From Gammaproteobacteria bacterium (GTDB taxonomy: Bacteria > Gemmatimonadota > Gemmatimonadetes > Longimicrobiales > Gaopeijiaceae): DNA of 64,000 nucleotides. This document shows positions 52,729 to 61,193 of the stretch, in pieces (within the stretch, counting starts at the first letter, position 1; each line of letters opens with the position of its first letter). The notes below the pieces were generated by a model. It did no database searches, had not been told where the DNA came from, and saw nothing but the letters and a program-made list of their open reading frames with translations. Position numbers and translations under genes: made by a program. The stretch lies in contig JAPPHB010000075.1 in assembly GCA_028821195.1 (NCBI GenBank), positions 18,886-82,885 of the forward strand. The letters are read 5' to 3'.

Positions 52729-53626
52729 AATTCCCGGAGATGGCCTCGCGGATCAACTCCACGGTCTTGTTGTTGCGCCACTCCATTAGCTGCTCGCCCA
52801 GGGCGATGGTCTCCTCCCTGGGAGCGATCGAGACGCCGTTGATCGTTGCCTTCCCGGCCGCGACCCGCTCGTCGTAGCGCACGGTCGAGGGATCGACCGT
52901 CATCTGCATGGAGGTCAGCCAGTAGGTGTCGTGATAACCGTCGCTGGGGCCTTCCTCCACGCCCAGCTCGTTCATGCGCGCCACCACGCCGGCGTTGTCG
53001 TAGTAGCCCGCGACGTGGTGCGCCTTGGTCTCACCCCAACGCTCGTTGAGAGCGGCGGCCGCGGCAGCCATTCCGGCCTGGTTCCCGCCGCTGTCGCCGA
53101 TGTAGATGATGTGCTCGAATCCGTGCACGTGAAGGCTGTGCCCCACGTCCTCAAGCATCATCTGGAAGGTCTCGTCACGCACGGTAAGTGTCCCGGGATA
53201 GCGCATGTGCCCGGTTCTGGGCTCGAATCCGCCTTCCGGCACCAGCTTGATGATCGGCGTGCAGAGCGCGTTGCCGAGCTCGCGCGCGATGGCGTCGCAT
53301 GCCCCCTCCAGCACGTAGTTGTGCTTGCCCAGCGCGACGTAGGGGCCGTTCTGCTCGATGCCCCCGGTGGGAATGATGGCGGTGGTCTTGCCGGCGGCCA
53401 TCGCGTCGCGCACCTCGATCCAGGTCAGTTCCTCGATCCATACGGAGTTCAGGGGAGCGATGGGGTTTTCCATGCGGATCTCGGTCTGGAAGGCGGCCTC
53501 CCGTTCTTCCGGCGTCGGCGCCTGCATGGCGGTGGGCGCCTGCGCGTCCGGCGCCTGGCCGGGACGCATGACGAGAAACGCGACCGCCGCCAGAATGAGA
53601 ACGGATATGGCGGACCATGCTTTCAT
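52727..53626 (-). CDS. Exported creatininase-family protein, single domain, membrane-anchored or secreted
   Basis: A 299-residue protein from ATG 53626 with AAAGGAG upstream. The N-terminus AISVLILAAVAFLVMRPG is a signal or an uncleaved anchor. The domain reads LNSVWIEELTWIEVRDAMAAGK, GGIEQNGPYVALGKHNYVL, GHMRYPGTLTVRDETF and YIGDSGGNQAG, again with Asn, KH and Ser at the canonical His/Asp positions. HDTYWLTSM takes the place of the HAGE loop. Closest in layout to the 38.8-kb paralog. It converges on the YtcJ-type amidohydrolase with the palindromic element copy B at the junction, and is divergent from the DUF1592 gene over 328 bp. Confidence 0.87.
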   Translation of the reverse strand: MKAWSAISVLILAAVAFLVMRPGQAPDAQAPTAMQAPTPEEREAAFQTEIRMENPIAPLNSVWIEELTWIEVRDAMAAGKTTAIIPTGGIEQNGPYVALGKHNYVLEGACDAIARELGNALCTPIIKLVPEGGFEPRTGHMRYPGTLTVRDETFQMMLEDVGHSLHVHGFEHIIYIGDSGGNQAGMAAAAAALNERWGETKAHHVAGYYDNAGVVARMNELGVEEGPSDGYHDTYWLTSMQMTVDPSTVRYDERVAAGKATINGVSIAPREETIALGEQLMEWRNNKTVELIREAISGN

Positions 53627-53954
53627 CTTGATGCTCCTTTGTGCGCGGACGGCATGCCGGGCCACGTCGTGTCGGACCCGCCGCCCCTGGTGCCGGAGGG
53701 GCGTACCGCCACGTTAGCACACGGCGTTCTTCCGTGCGAACCGAGAGTGCCTCGTGCGCGTGCACGCGTGGCCCGGCGCGCGCCGGCACGCGCGCTTGAA
53801 ATTAGGCGAATGTTGCGGAAACGCGTCTCGTGACAGTACTGTGTATGCTGGTTAGTCGTCTCCTGCACCCTCATCCTGCCCTCAGGCGGAACGACGGGCG
53901 GCCGGCGGCGGACGGCACCGGTCCGAGCAACCGGGTCCCATATCCGGAGTTGTC
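53627..53954. other. 328-bp divergent intergenic region with alternating pyrimidine-purine tracts
   Basis: Between a creatininase-family gene and the DUF1592 operon. The middle holds 53753-53770, an 18-nt strictly alternating tract, and two perfect palindromes, CGCGTGCACGCG (53757-53768) and CCGGCGCGCGCCGG (53773-53786), then a 10-nt alternating GCACGCGCGC. An AT-richer stretch with TTGAAATTAGGCGAATG follows and may be part of a promoter for the operon. No gene is seen. Confidence 0.55.
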
Positions 53955-56405
53955 ATGAGGCTACCCATCGCCAGCCTGATGGCGGTCGCCGGCTTCACCG
54001 CGGCGGTCGGGCATCAGTCGGGGCCGGTTGCGGAGCAGAACCCGGTGCCCGTCGTCCTTTCATCGGCCGCCGAGGTCGCCCGGGACATCTCCCCCGAAGA
54101 CCTGACGGGCGTCGTGCGCATGTACTGCCAAGTGTGCCACAACGATGCGCTCCTGACCGGCAATCTCACCCTGGCCGCGTTCCACGTCGAGAACGCCCCG
54201 GAGTCCGCGGAGACGGCGGAGAAGATGATCCGCAAGCTCCGCGCCGGCATGATGCCCCCGCCCGGCATGCCGCGCCCCGCCGGCGACACCCTGGTCATGC
54301 TGGTCGAAACCCTCGAGCAGCTCATCGACGAAGCCGCCGCGGACAACCCGATGCCGGGCAACCGGTCGTTCCAGCGCCTGAACCGGGCGGAGTACGCGGC
54401 ATCCATCGGCGACCTGCTCGACCTCGAAATCGACGGTGGCGACTATCTGCCGCTCGACACCAAGAGCGCCAACTTCGACAACATCGCCGATGTCCAGATG
54501 CTTTCCCCGACCAACCTGGACGCGTACCTGCGGGCCGCGGACGAGATCAGCCGCCTGGCGGTCGGCATACCCGACGCCCCCAGCAATTCGGTGACCTATA
54601 CGAATTCGGGCTACGCCTCGCAGTGGGATCGCGTGCCCGGGGCGCCCCGCGGCACCCGGGGAGGCGTCAGCGTGGTCCACAACTTCCCGGCGGACGGCGA
54701 CTACACCTTCCAGCTCTGGTTCGAGCACACCACGACGGGCGAGATCACCGGCGGCGTGACTCCCGGCGAGCAGATCGAGATCTCCATCGACGGCGAGCCG
54801 CTTGCCCTGCTCGAGGTGGACCGCTGGATGCACGTAGCCGATCCCAACGGGATGAGCTTCACCACCGAGCCATTCCATGTGACCGCGGGACCGCATCGGG
54901 TGAGCGCCGTCTTCCTTCGCCAAACGGACGGACCGGTCGAGGACATCCTCTCGCCCCACGACTGGTCGCTCAGCGACCGCAAGATCGGGAGCGGCTCGGG
55001 ATACGGCATCACCGTGCTGGCCCACCTGAAGGACCTCGTCATTCTCGGTCCCGACAACCCCACCGGGATCTCGGACACCCCCAGCCGCCGCGCCATCTTC
55101 AGTTGTGTGCCTTCGTCGCCGGCCGAGGCACGCCCCTGCGCACGCGAGATCGTAGAGAGGCTCGGCAGCAAGGCGTTCCGGCGTCCGCTGGAGTCCGCTG
55201 AAGTCGAGTCGCTGATGGCCTTCTACGACCTGAAGGCCGGCGAGGGCTTCGAGGACGGCGTCCGCACCGCGCTGCAGGCGATCCTGGCCAGCCCCGATTT
55301 CGTGTTCCGGGTGGAGGAAACGCCCGTGGGGGCGCGGGCGGGCGATCTGTACCCCATCTCCGACTTCGACCTGGCTTCGCGGCTGTCCTACTTCCTTTGG
55401 GGCACGCTTCCCGACGAGACTCTGGTAGATCTGGCCGACCGGGGCGAGCTCTCCGATCCGGCCACGTTGCGCGCACAGCTCGAGCGCATGCTCGGCGATC
55501 CGCGCGCCGAGGCGCTCGGCTCACGCTTCGCGGCCCAGTGGCTGCGGCTCGAGGATCTGGAGAAGGTCAATCCCGATCGGCTGCTCTTCCCGGACTACCA
55601 CGAACAGCTCGGCAACGCCATGCTCGCCGAGACCGAACTCTTCTTCAACAACATCGTCCAGGAGGACCGCAGCGTCCTGGAGCTCTTCGCGGCGGACTAC
55701 ACGTTCGTGAACGAGCGGCTGGCCAGGCACTACGGCATTCCCGGCGTCGCCGGCGAAGCCTTCCAGCGCGTCCGGTACCCCGACGACAAGCGCCGCGGGC
55801 TGTTCGGACACGGAAGCATCCTCACGCTCACCTCGCACGCTAACCGCACCTCGCCGGTGCTGCGCGGCAAGTGGGTGATGGAGGTGATGCTCGGCACGCC
55901 GCCGCCGCCGCCGCCGCCGGGCGTACCGGATCTCGATCAGACCGAGAGCAGCGACGGTGGCCGCATGCTGACCACCCGCGAGCGAATGGAGCGTCACCGG
56001 GCCAGCCCGGTGTGCGCCGCCTGTCACCAGTTCATGGACCCGATCGGCCTTGCCCTGGACAACTACGACGTGACCGGCCGCTGGCGCATTCGGGAAAACA
56101 GCATGCCGCTCGACACGCGCGGGACCCTGTGGGACGGCAGCCCGGTGGAGAGCCCGTCGCAACTGCAGGAAGCGCTCCTGCAGCGGCCCATCCCCCTGAT
56201 TCGCAACTTCACCGTGAACCTGATGGCGTACGCGCTGGGCCGCCGCGTCGAGTACTACGACATGCCCGAGATCCGGGCGATCGTGGCGGCAGCCGAAGCC
56301 AACGACTACAGGATGTCTTCGTTCCTCACGGGCGTGATCGAGAGCGACGCCTTCCGCTATAGCCAGGTGCCGGACGTCGTCGTCGAGGAGGCGTCGAGCA
56401 GATAG
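53955..56405 (+). CDS. DUF1592/DUF1588 exported protein with N-terminal c-type heme motif
   Basis: An 816-residue exported protein with GGAG before the ATG. The leader is short (PIASLMAVAGFTAAVG). CQVCH near residues 58-62 is a c-heme site in a planctomycete-type cytochrome module. The DUF1587/1592/1595/1588/1585 modules follow: RLNRAEYAASIGDLLDLEIDGGDYLPLD, FDLASRLSYFLWGTLPDETL, FVNERLARHYGIPG, GTPPPPPPPGVPDLDQTESS with its proline run, and CAACHQFMDPIGLALDNYD. The second CxxCH may or may not bind heme. This family occurs in Planctomycetes, Acidobacteria and Gemmatimonadota, of unknown activity but often paired with DUF1552, which is the next gene 131 bp on. Confidence 0.92.
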   Translation: MRLPIASLMAVAGFTAAVGHQSGPVAEQNPVPVVLSSAAEVARDISPEDLTGVVRMYCQVCHNDALLTGNLTLAAFHVENAPESAETAEKMIRKLRAGMMPPPGMPRPAGDTLVMLVETLEQLIDEAAADNPMPGNRSFQRLNRAEYAASIGDLLDLEIDGGDYLPLDTKSANFDNIADVQMLSPTNLDAYLRAADEISRLAVGIPDAPSNSVTYTNSGYASQWDRVPGAPRGTRGGVSVVHNFPADGDYTFQLWFEHTTTGEITGGVTPGEQIEISIDGEPLALLEVDRWMHVADPNGMSFTTEPFHVTAGPHRVSAVFLRQTDGPVEDILSPHDWSLSDRKIGSGSGYGITVLAHLKDLVILGPDNPTGISDTPSRRAIFSCVPSSPAEARPCAREIVERLGSKAFRRPLESAEVESLMAFYDLKAGEGFEDGVRTALQAILASPDFVFRVEETPVGARAGDLYPISDFDLASRLSYFLWGTLPDETLVDLADRGELSDPATLRAQLERMLGDPRAEALGSRFAAQWLRLEDLEKVNPDRLLFPDYHEQLGNAMLAETELFFNNIVQEDRSVLELFAADYTFVNERLARHYGIPGVAGEAFQRVRYPDDKRRGLFGHGSILTLTSHANRTSPVLRGKWVMEVMLGTPPPPPPPGVPDLDQTESSDGGRMLTTRERMERHRASPVCAACHQFMDPIGLALDNYDVTGRWRIRENSMPLDTRGTLWDGSPVESPSQLQEALLQRPIPLIRNFTVNLMAYALGRRVEYYDMPEIRAIVAAAEANDYRMSSFLTGVIESDAFRYSQVPDVVVEEASSR

Positions 56406-56536
56406 CCGCTGGTCGCAGCCCGCACTGACGGACGCCGGATGGTCCGGCCGCGGTTGCGCGAGACGGGATACAGAATAAGAGAGTCGCTTCGCCGCCGACC
56501 GGCGAAGCACGAATCGCAGGACCGAGGGAGAAAACG

Positions 56537-57961
56537 ATGAGACTGATCACCGGCAAGCACATTCCGCGCCGCATCTTCCTGAAGGGCATGGGCGCCACCG
56601 TGGCCCTGCCCCTTCTCGACGCCATGATTCCGGCGGGACTGGGCGGGAGGGAGGCCGTCCGGGCCATGGATGCCACGCGCCTGATCGCGATGGAGATGTC
56701 GCACGGGGCGGCCGGCTGTACCACCTGGGGCGCGAAGCAGAACTTCTGGAGCCCCTCCACGATCGGCCGCGACTTCGACCTGTCGCCCACCTCCATGCGT
56801 AGCCTGGAGCCGTGGCGCCGGTATCTGACCATCGTGAGCAACACCGACGTGAAGATGGCCGAAGCCTTCATCCCCGAGGAAATCGGCGGGGACCACTTCC
56901 GCTCGACGGCGACCTTCCTGACGCAGGCGCACGTCAAGCAGACCGAGGGATCGGACGTCTACGTGGGCGCTTCGCTGGACCAGATCTACGCGGATCGCTT
57001 CGGTCAGGACACGCCCATCCCCTCGATGCAGTTGTGCATCGAGAACATCAACCAGGCCGGGGGCTGCGCGTACGGGTACACCTGCGTGTACACCGACTCG
57101 CTGAGCTGGGCCTCTCCCACGGAGCCGCTCCCCGTGATCCGCGACCCCCGCGTCGCCTTCGAGCAGCTGTTCGGGGCGGGATCGACGGCCGAAGAACGGC
57201 TCGCGCGGCGCTCCACCAATCGCAGCATCCTGGACTGGATCGCGGAGCGGGTGGCCCAGATGCAGCAGACGCTCGGACCCGGCGACCGGCAGCGCATGGA
57301 CCAGTATCTGGAGAACGTGCGCGAGATCGAGCGGCGCATCCAGATGGTCGAGGAACGCAACACGAGCGGCGATCCGCGCGACATGCCGGAGGCGCCCGCC
57401 GGGGTGCCGGATTCCTTCAGCGAACACATGCAGATGATGTTCGATCTGCAGGTGCTGGCGTTCCAGACGGACATGACGCGCGTGTTCTCCTTCAAGCTTT
57501 CCCGCGATTCCTCCGCGCGCACCTTCCCGGAGAGCGGCGTCGACACCCCGTTCCACCCCGCTTCCCACCACGGGGACAGCGAAGAGGCGATCGCCGACTT
57601 CGCGGTGATCAACAGCTACCATGTCAGCATGCTCCCGTATCTGATGGAGAAGCTGCACGCGGTCGAGGAAGTCGACGGAACGCTGCTCGACAAGAGCATG
57701 ATCATCTACGGCTCGCCCATGGGTGACCCGAACGTGCACAACCACCTGAGGGTGCCGTTCATCGTCCTGGGCGGGGCCAACGGCCAGATGGACGGCAACG
57801 TCCACCTGCACGCACCCGAGGGCACGCCGCTGGCGAACGTCATGCTGACCCTGCTGCACAAGCTGGGACATACGGATCTCACCAGCTTCGGCGACAGCAC
57901 GGGAGCCTTCAGCCTGGGCTACTCCGGCGGGCTGGCCGCCGACGCGGCGTCGTCGGGGTGA
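56537..57961 (+). CDS. DUF1552 family protein, Tat-exported
   Basis: A 474-residue protein with GAGGGAG upstream and the twin-arginine leader HIPRRIFLKGMGATVALPLLDAM. The DUF1552 body includes WSPSTIGRDFDLSPTSM, LTIVSNTDVKMAEAF, HFRSTATFLTQAHVKQTEGSD and HNHLRVPFIVLGG. Histidines are clustered in the middle and late regions (HPASHHGDSEE). DUF1552 proteins occur next to DUF1592 cytochrome-domain proteins in marine and soil genomes. They may be exported redox enzymes or binding proteins; no activity is established. The stop overlaps the GTG start possibility of the ankyrin gene, so the three genes likely form one transcript. Confidence 0.9.
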   Translation: MRLITGKHIPRRIFLKGMGATVALPLLDAMIPAGLGGREAVRAMDATRLIAMEMSHGAAGCTTWGAKQNFWSPSTIGRDFDLSPTSMRSLEPWRRYLTIVSNTDVKMAEAFIPEEIGGDHFRSTATFLTQAHVKQTEGSDVYVGASLDQIYADRFGQDTPIPSMQLCIENINQAGGCAYGYTCVYTDSLSWASPTEPLPVIRDPRVAFEQLFGAGSTAEERLARRSTNRSILDWIAERVAQMQQTLGPGDRQRMDQYLENVREIERRIQMVEERNTSGDPRDMPEAPAGVPDSFSEHMQMMFDLQVLAFQTDMTRVFSFKLSRDSSARTFPESGVDTPFHPASHHGDSEEAIADFAVINSYHVSMLPYLMEKLHAVEEVDGTLLDKSMIIYGSPMGDPNVHNHLRVPFIVLGGANGQMDGNVHLHAPEGTPLANVMLTLLHKLGHTDLTSFGDSTGAFSLGYSGGLAADAASSG

Positions 57962-57981
57962 GGCGTCCGGTGAAGGACAGG

Positions 57982-59772
57982 ATGCATGTGAACGCGTGGG
58001 TTCCGGTGGTGATGCTCGCCCTCCTGTGGGCGGCGCCACCGCCGGAGTCGCCGGTTGCCGATGCCGCGATGCGCGACGACATCGAGTCGGTGCGTTCGCT
58101 GCTCGATGAGGGGGCCGAGGTCAACCTGGCGCAGAGCGACGGCATGACCGCGCTTCACTGGGCCGCCGAACTGGGCAACGTGGAGCTGGTCCGCCTGCTC
58201 GTGGCAGCGGGGGCCGACCTCGAAGCACCTACCCGCCTCGGCGACCTCACTCCGCTGCACATCGGGGCGGAACTGGGACGGAGCGGCACCGTGCGCGCCC
58301 TGCTGGAAGCCGGCGCAAACGCGGGGTCGCGCAACGCCAACGGCACCACCCCTCTCCACTTCGCGGCCCTGTCCGGGAGCGTGGCAACCGTGGACGCGCT
58401 GGCCGATCACGGGGCCGACGTCAACGCCCGCGAGGCCAGGTGGGGCCAGACCCCGCTGATGTTCGCGGCCTCCCGCAACCGCGTGCCCGTGATCGAAGTG
58501 TTGATCGATCGGGGAGCGGGCGTGGGCATCACCAGCAAGGTGGTCCTCTTTCAGGATCTCGCGGACCGGGAAAAGCTCACGGCCGCGGTGCGCGACTCCG
58601 TGCTCGAGATCTACCGGGCCGGGTCACCGGATCCGGAGACCTGGGCGCCGACCCTGGCCCAGACGCAGGAAGCGTTGCGGGCGGCGCGCGCCCATGAAGC
58701 CGTAGCATCGGTCGAAGCGTCGGAGGTGGTGCGCATCGACTGGGATTCCGCGCAGACGGCCGGCAGAGCCCCGACCTCACAGGAAAGGGCCGGCTACCAC
58801 GGCGGCCTCACCGCCCTTCTGCACGCCGTGCGCGAGGGCCACCGGGAGGCGGCGTTTGCGCTTCTGGCAGGCGGCGCGGACATCAACCAGCCCAGCGGCG
58901 GCGACCTGAACACGCCCATCAACAGCGCCATGATCAACGGGCACTACGACCTGGGCCTGGAGCTGCTGGAGCGGGGCGCCGACCCCAATACCGCCAACTA
59001 CCCGTCGGGCATCACGCCGCTCTACGCGGTCATCAACACCCGCTGGGCGTCCAAGTCCCGGTATCCACAGCAGCGGGCCTTCGAACAGCAGGAGTCGAGT
59101 CACGTCGAGACGATGAGGGCCCTGCTCGAGGCGGGAGCCGATGTCAATGCCCGGCTCACCATGGACTACTGGTTCCTGGCGTACAACTTCGGCGGGATCG
59201 GTGTCAACACCTGGGGCGCCACGCCCTTCTGGCGGGCGGCCCACGGACTCGACGTTCCGGCGATGAGGCTGCTGGTGGAATACGGGGCCGATCCCCACAT
59301 GCCGACCAAGGCGCCGGCCGGGAATCTCTACGTCGGCCTTGAAATCCCGGAACCGGAGGCAGACCAGTCCGGTGTTCCCCCCATTCCTCCGGGCGGCCCC
59401 GGGACCTATCCGATTCACGCGGCGTCGGGGAACTCCGGCGAGGGTGCGGGGCGCGCCGGCAACTTCCACCGGCACGTTCCGGACGGATGGCTGCCTGCGC
59501 TGAAATACCTGGTCGAGGAACTGGGCGCCGACGTCACCCTTCGCGACCACCTCGGCTACGGAACCATCCACGGCGCGGCGGGCCGCGGCATGAACGACGT
59601 GATCCTCTATCTCGTCGAGCATGGCGCCGATCCCCTCATCGTGGGGCGGTCGGGCCGCACGACCATCGACCTGGCCAACGGTCCTGCGAATGGTTTGACG
59701 CCCTTCTACGACACGATCGACCTGCTCGACAGCATGGGCGTGATCAACAACCACCTCTGCGTGTTCTGCTGA
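57982..59772 (+). CDS. Exported ankyrin-repeat protein
   Basis: A 596-residue protein from ATG 57982 with AGGA four bases upstream; GTG 57958 overlapping the previous stop is an alternative. A short signal-like stretch (AWVPVVMLALLWAAPPP) is followed by about ten ankyrin repeats of the form GxTALHxAAxxGNxxxVxLLLxxGADVN, for instance DGMTALHWAAELGNVELVRLL and GTTPLHFAALSGSVATVDAL. A mid-protein stretch without repeats (~195-270) and Gly/Pro-rich insertions near GVPPIPPGGPG break the array. The last repeat ends at CVFC. It completes the DUF1592-DUF1552-ankyrin operon and may scaffold the first two proteins in the periplasm. Confidence 0.88.
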   Translation: MHVNAWVPVVMLALLWAAPPPESPVADAAMRDDIESVRSLLDEGAEVNLAQSDGMTALHWAAELGNVELVRLLVAAGADLEAPTRLGDLTPLHIGAELGRSGTVRALLEAGANAGSRNANGTTPLHFAALSGSVATVDALADHGADVNAREARWGQTPLMFAASRNRVPVIEVLIDRGAGVGITSKVVLFQDLADREKLTAAVRDSVLEIYRAGSPDPETWAPTLAQTQEALRAARAHEAVASVEASEVVRIDWDSAQTAGRAPTSQERAGYHGGLTALLHAVREGHREAAFALLAGGADINQPSGGDLNTPINSAMINGHYDLGLELLERGADPNTANYPSGITPLYAVINTRWASKSRYPQQRAFEQQESSHVETMRALLEAGADVNARLTMDYWFLAYNFGGIGVNTWGATPFWRAAHGLDVPAMRLLVEYGADPHMPTKAPAGNLYVGLEIPEPEADQSGVPPIPPGGPGTYPIHAASGNSGEGAGRAGNFHRHVPDGWLPALKYLVEELGADVTLRDHLGYGTIHGAAGRGMNDVILYLVEHGADPLIVGRSGRTTIDLANGPANGLTPFYDTIDLLDSMGVINNHLCVFC

Positions 59773-59808
59773 TTCTCGCGCGCGCGTGCTCGCGCCAAAG
59801 GATATGAA

Positions 59809-59844
59809 CGGGCCCGTTCGTGAAACCATCCGCGAACGGGCCCG
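59809..59844 (+). terminator. 12-bp stem hairpin after the ankyrin gene
   Basis: CGGGCCCGTTCG / CGAACGGGCCCG is a perfect 12-bp inverted repeat with a 12-nt loop, 37 bases after the ankyrin stop. Each arm also contains the palindrome CGGGCCCG. No T-run follows on the plus strand, so it may act as a rho-dependent or bidirectional terminator for the operon. Confidence 0.6.
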
Positions 59845-59898
59845 CTCTCGCATGAACCCCCAGGTCTGGTCATAAGTCCCCTTCCAACAGGCGCGCGC

Positions 59899-61176
59899 AT
59901 GGCTGCTTCGTCTCCCGCCCCGACCCCCTCGCGCCGCCGGGCCATCGTCGCAGCGAGCGTCGGCAACGCGCTCGAGTGGTTCGACTGGACCGTCTATGCC
60001 ACCTTCGCGATCTTCTTCAGCAGCCAGTTCTTCCCTCCGGGCAACGAGACCGCCGCGCTGCTGGCCGCCTACGGCATATTCGCCGTGGGCTTCATCATGC
60101 GTCCGCTCGGCGGCTGGATCATCGGCGTCTTCGCGGATCGCCGGGGGCGCAAGGCCGCGCTCGTTCTGAGCATCCTGATGATGTCCGGCGGTTCGCTGGT
60201 CATCGGCCTTTCTCCAACGTTCGCCGCGGTGGGGATCGCCGCCCCCGTCATCCTTACGCTGGCGCGCCTGGTGCAGGGACTGTCGCTGGGCGGACTCTAC
60301 GCCTCGGCGACCACCCTGCTCGCCGAAATCGCGCCCGCCAGACGCCGCGGCTTCTACTCGAGCTTCGTGTTCTTCAGCCTGGCCGCCGGCATCCTGGTGG
60401 CCTCGGCGCTCGGCTGGGGGCTCACGACGGCCCTGACCGACGGAGCGATGAGCACGTGGGGTTGGCGCGTGCCCTTCATTCTGGGCGGCGTCGGCGGGCT
60501 GGTCAGCCTCTGGATTCGCACCGCGGTTCCCGAGCCCGAGGCATCGCCGGCCGCGTCCGGCAAGGATGTCGTGAAGCGCCCGCTGCACGTCCTCCTGCGC
60601 GAGCATCCGGTCGCCCTGCTGCGGATCGTGGGGTTCGCCACCCTGACCACCTTCGCTTTCTACATCTTCGTTCCCTACCTGCCCACATATGCGATCCGCG
60701 CGGTCGGCGCGGATGCCTCGGTGGCCTTCGCAGCCAACACCGTCGGGCTCATCGTGTTCATGCTGGTGCAGCCGGTGTTCGGCGCACTCTCCGACCGCAT
60801 CGGGCGGAGGCCCCAGCTGATCTTCTTCGCCCTGGGCTATCTCGTCCTGTTCTATCCGTTGATGTCGGCGATCCGGCCGACCTTCACCTCGATTCTCCTG
60901 CTGGAGCTGTTCGGCCTGGTGCTCTACGCGATGTACTCCTCCATCGCCCCGGCGATCATGTCGGAACAGTTCCCGGCCAACGTGCGGGCCGTCGGCATCG
61001 GCATCCCCTACAACCTGACGGTTGCGCTGCTGGGCGGCCTTACGCCGTACCTGCTGACCTGGCTGCAGAGCATCGGAAGGGAGCAGTCCTTCTTTCTCGT
61101 GGTGCTCGCAGGCGCGGTGGTCTCGCTCGTGACCTTCGTGCAGATGCCCGAGAAGGTCGGTCAGCCTCTGGACTGA
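59899..61176 (+). CDS. MFS transporter of the metabolite:H+ symporter (MHS) type
   Basis: A 425-residue inner-membrane transporter with twelve hydrophobic segments. GNALEWFDWTVYATFAIFF is the MHS N-terminal signature, and FIMRPLGGWIIGVFADRRGRK is the loop 2-3 motif with the RPLG and DRRGR elements. FGALSDRIGRRPQL is the corresponding loop between helices 8 and 9. MHS members such as ShiA, KgtP and ProP carry carboxylates, betaine or shikimate, and the motifs do not decide the cargo. It precedes a cytoplasmic amidase by 17 bp, so import of an amide for internal hydrolysis is a reasonable guess. No clear ribosome-binding site is seen before ATG 59899. Confidence 0.9.
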   Translation: MAASSPAPTPSRRRAIVAASVGNALEWFDWTVYATFAIFFSSQFFPPGNETAALLAAYGIFAVGFIMRPLGGWIIGVFADRRGRKAALVLSILMMSGGSLVIGLSPTFAAVGIAAPVILTLARLVQGLSLGGLYASATTLLAEIAPARRRGFYSSFVFFSLAAGILVASALGWGLTTALTDGAMSTWGWRVPFILGGVGGLVSLWIRTAVPEPEASPAASGKDVVKRPLHVLLREHPVALLRIVGFATLTTFAFYIFVPYLPTYAIRAVGADASVAFAANTVGLIVFMLVQPVFGALSDRIGRRPQLIFFALGYLVLFYPLMSAIRPTFTSILLLELFGLVLYAMYSSIAPAIMSEQFPANVRAVGIGIPYNLTVALLGGLTPYLLTWLQSIGREQSFFLVVLAGAVVSLVTFVQMPEKVGQPLD

Positions 61177-61193
61177 CGACGCTTCGATCGCGT

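Noticed and set aside
53790..53850. A sigma-70-like promoter (TTGAAA with TATGCT) before the DUF1592 gene
   Set aside because: The two boxes are about 45 bp apart, too far for a standard promoter, and weaker matches occur by chance. Not listed as a promoter.
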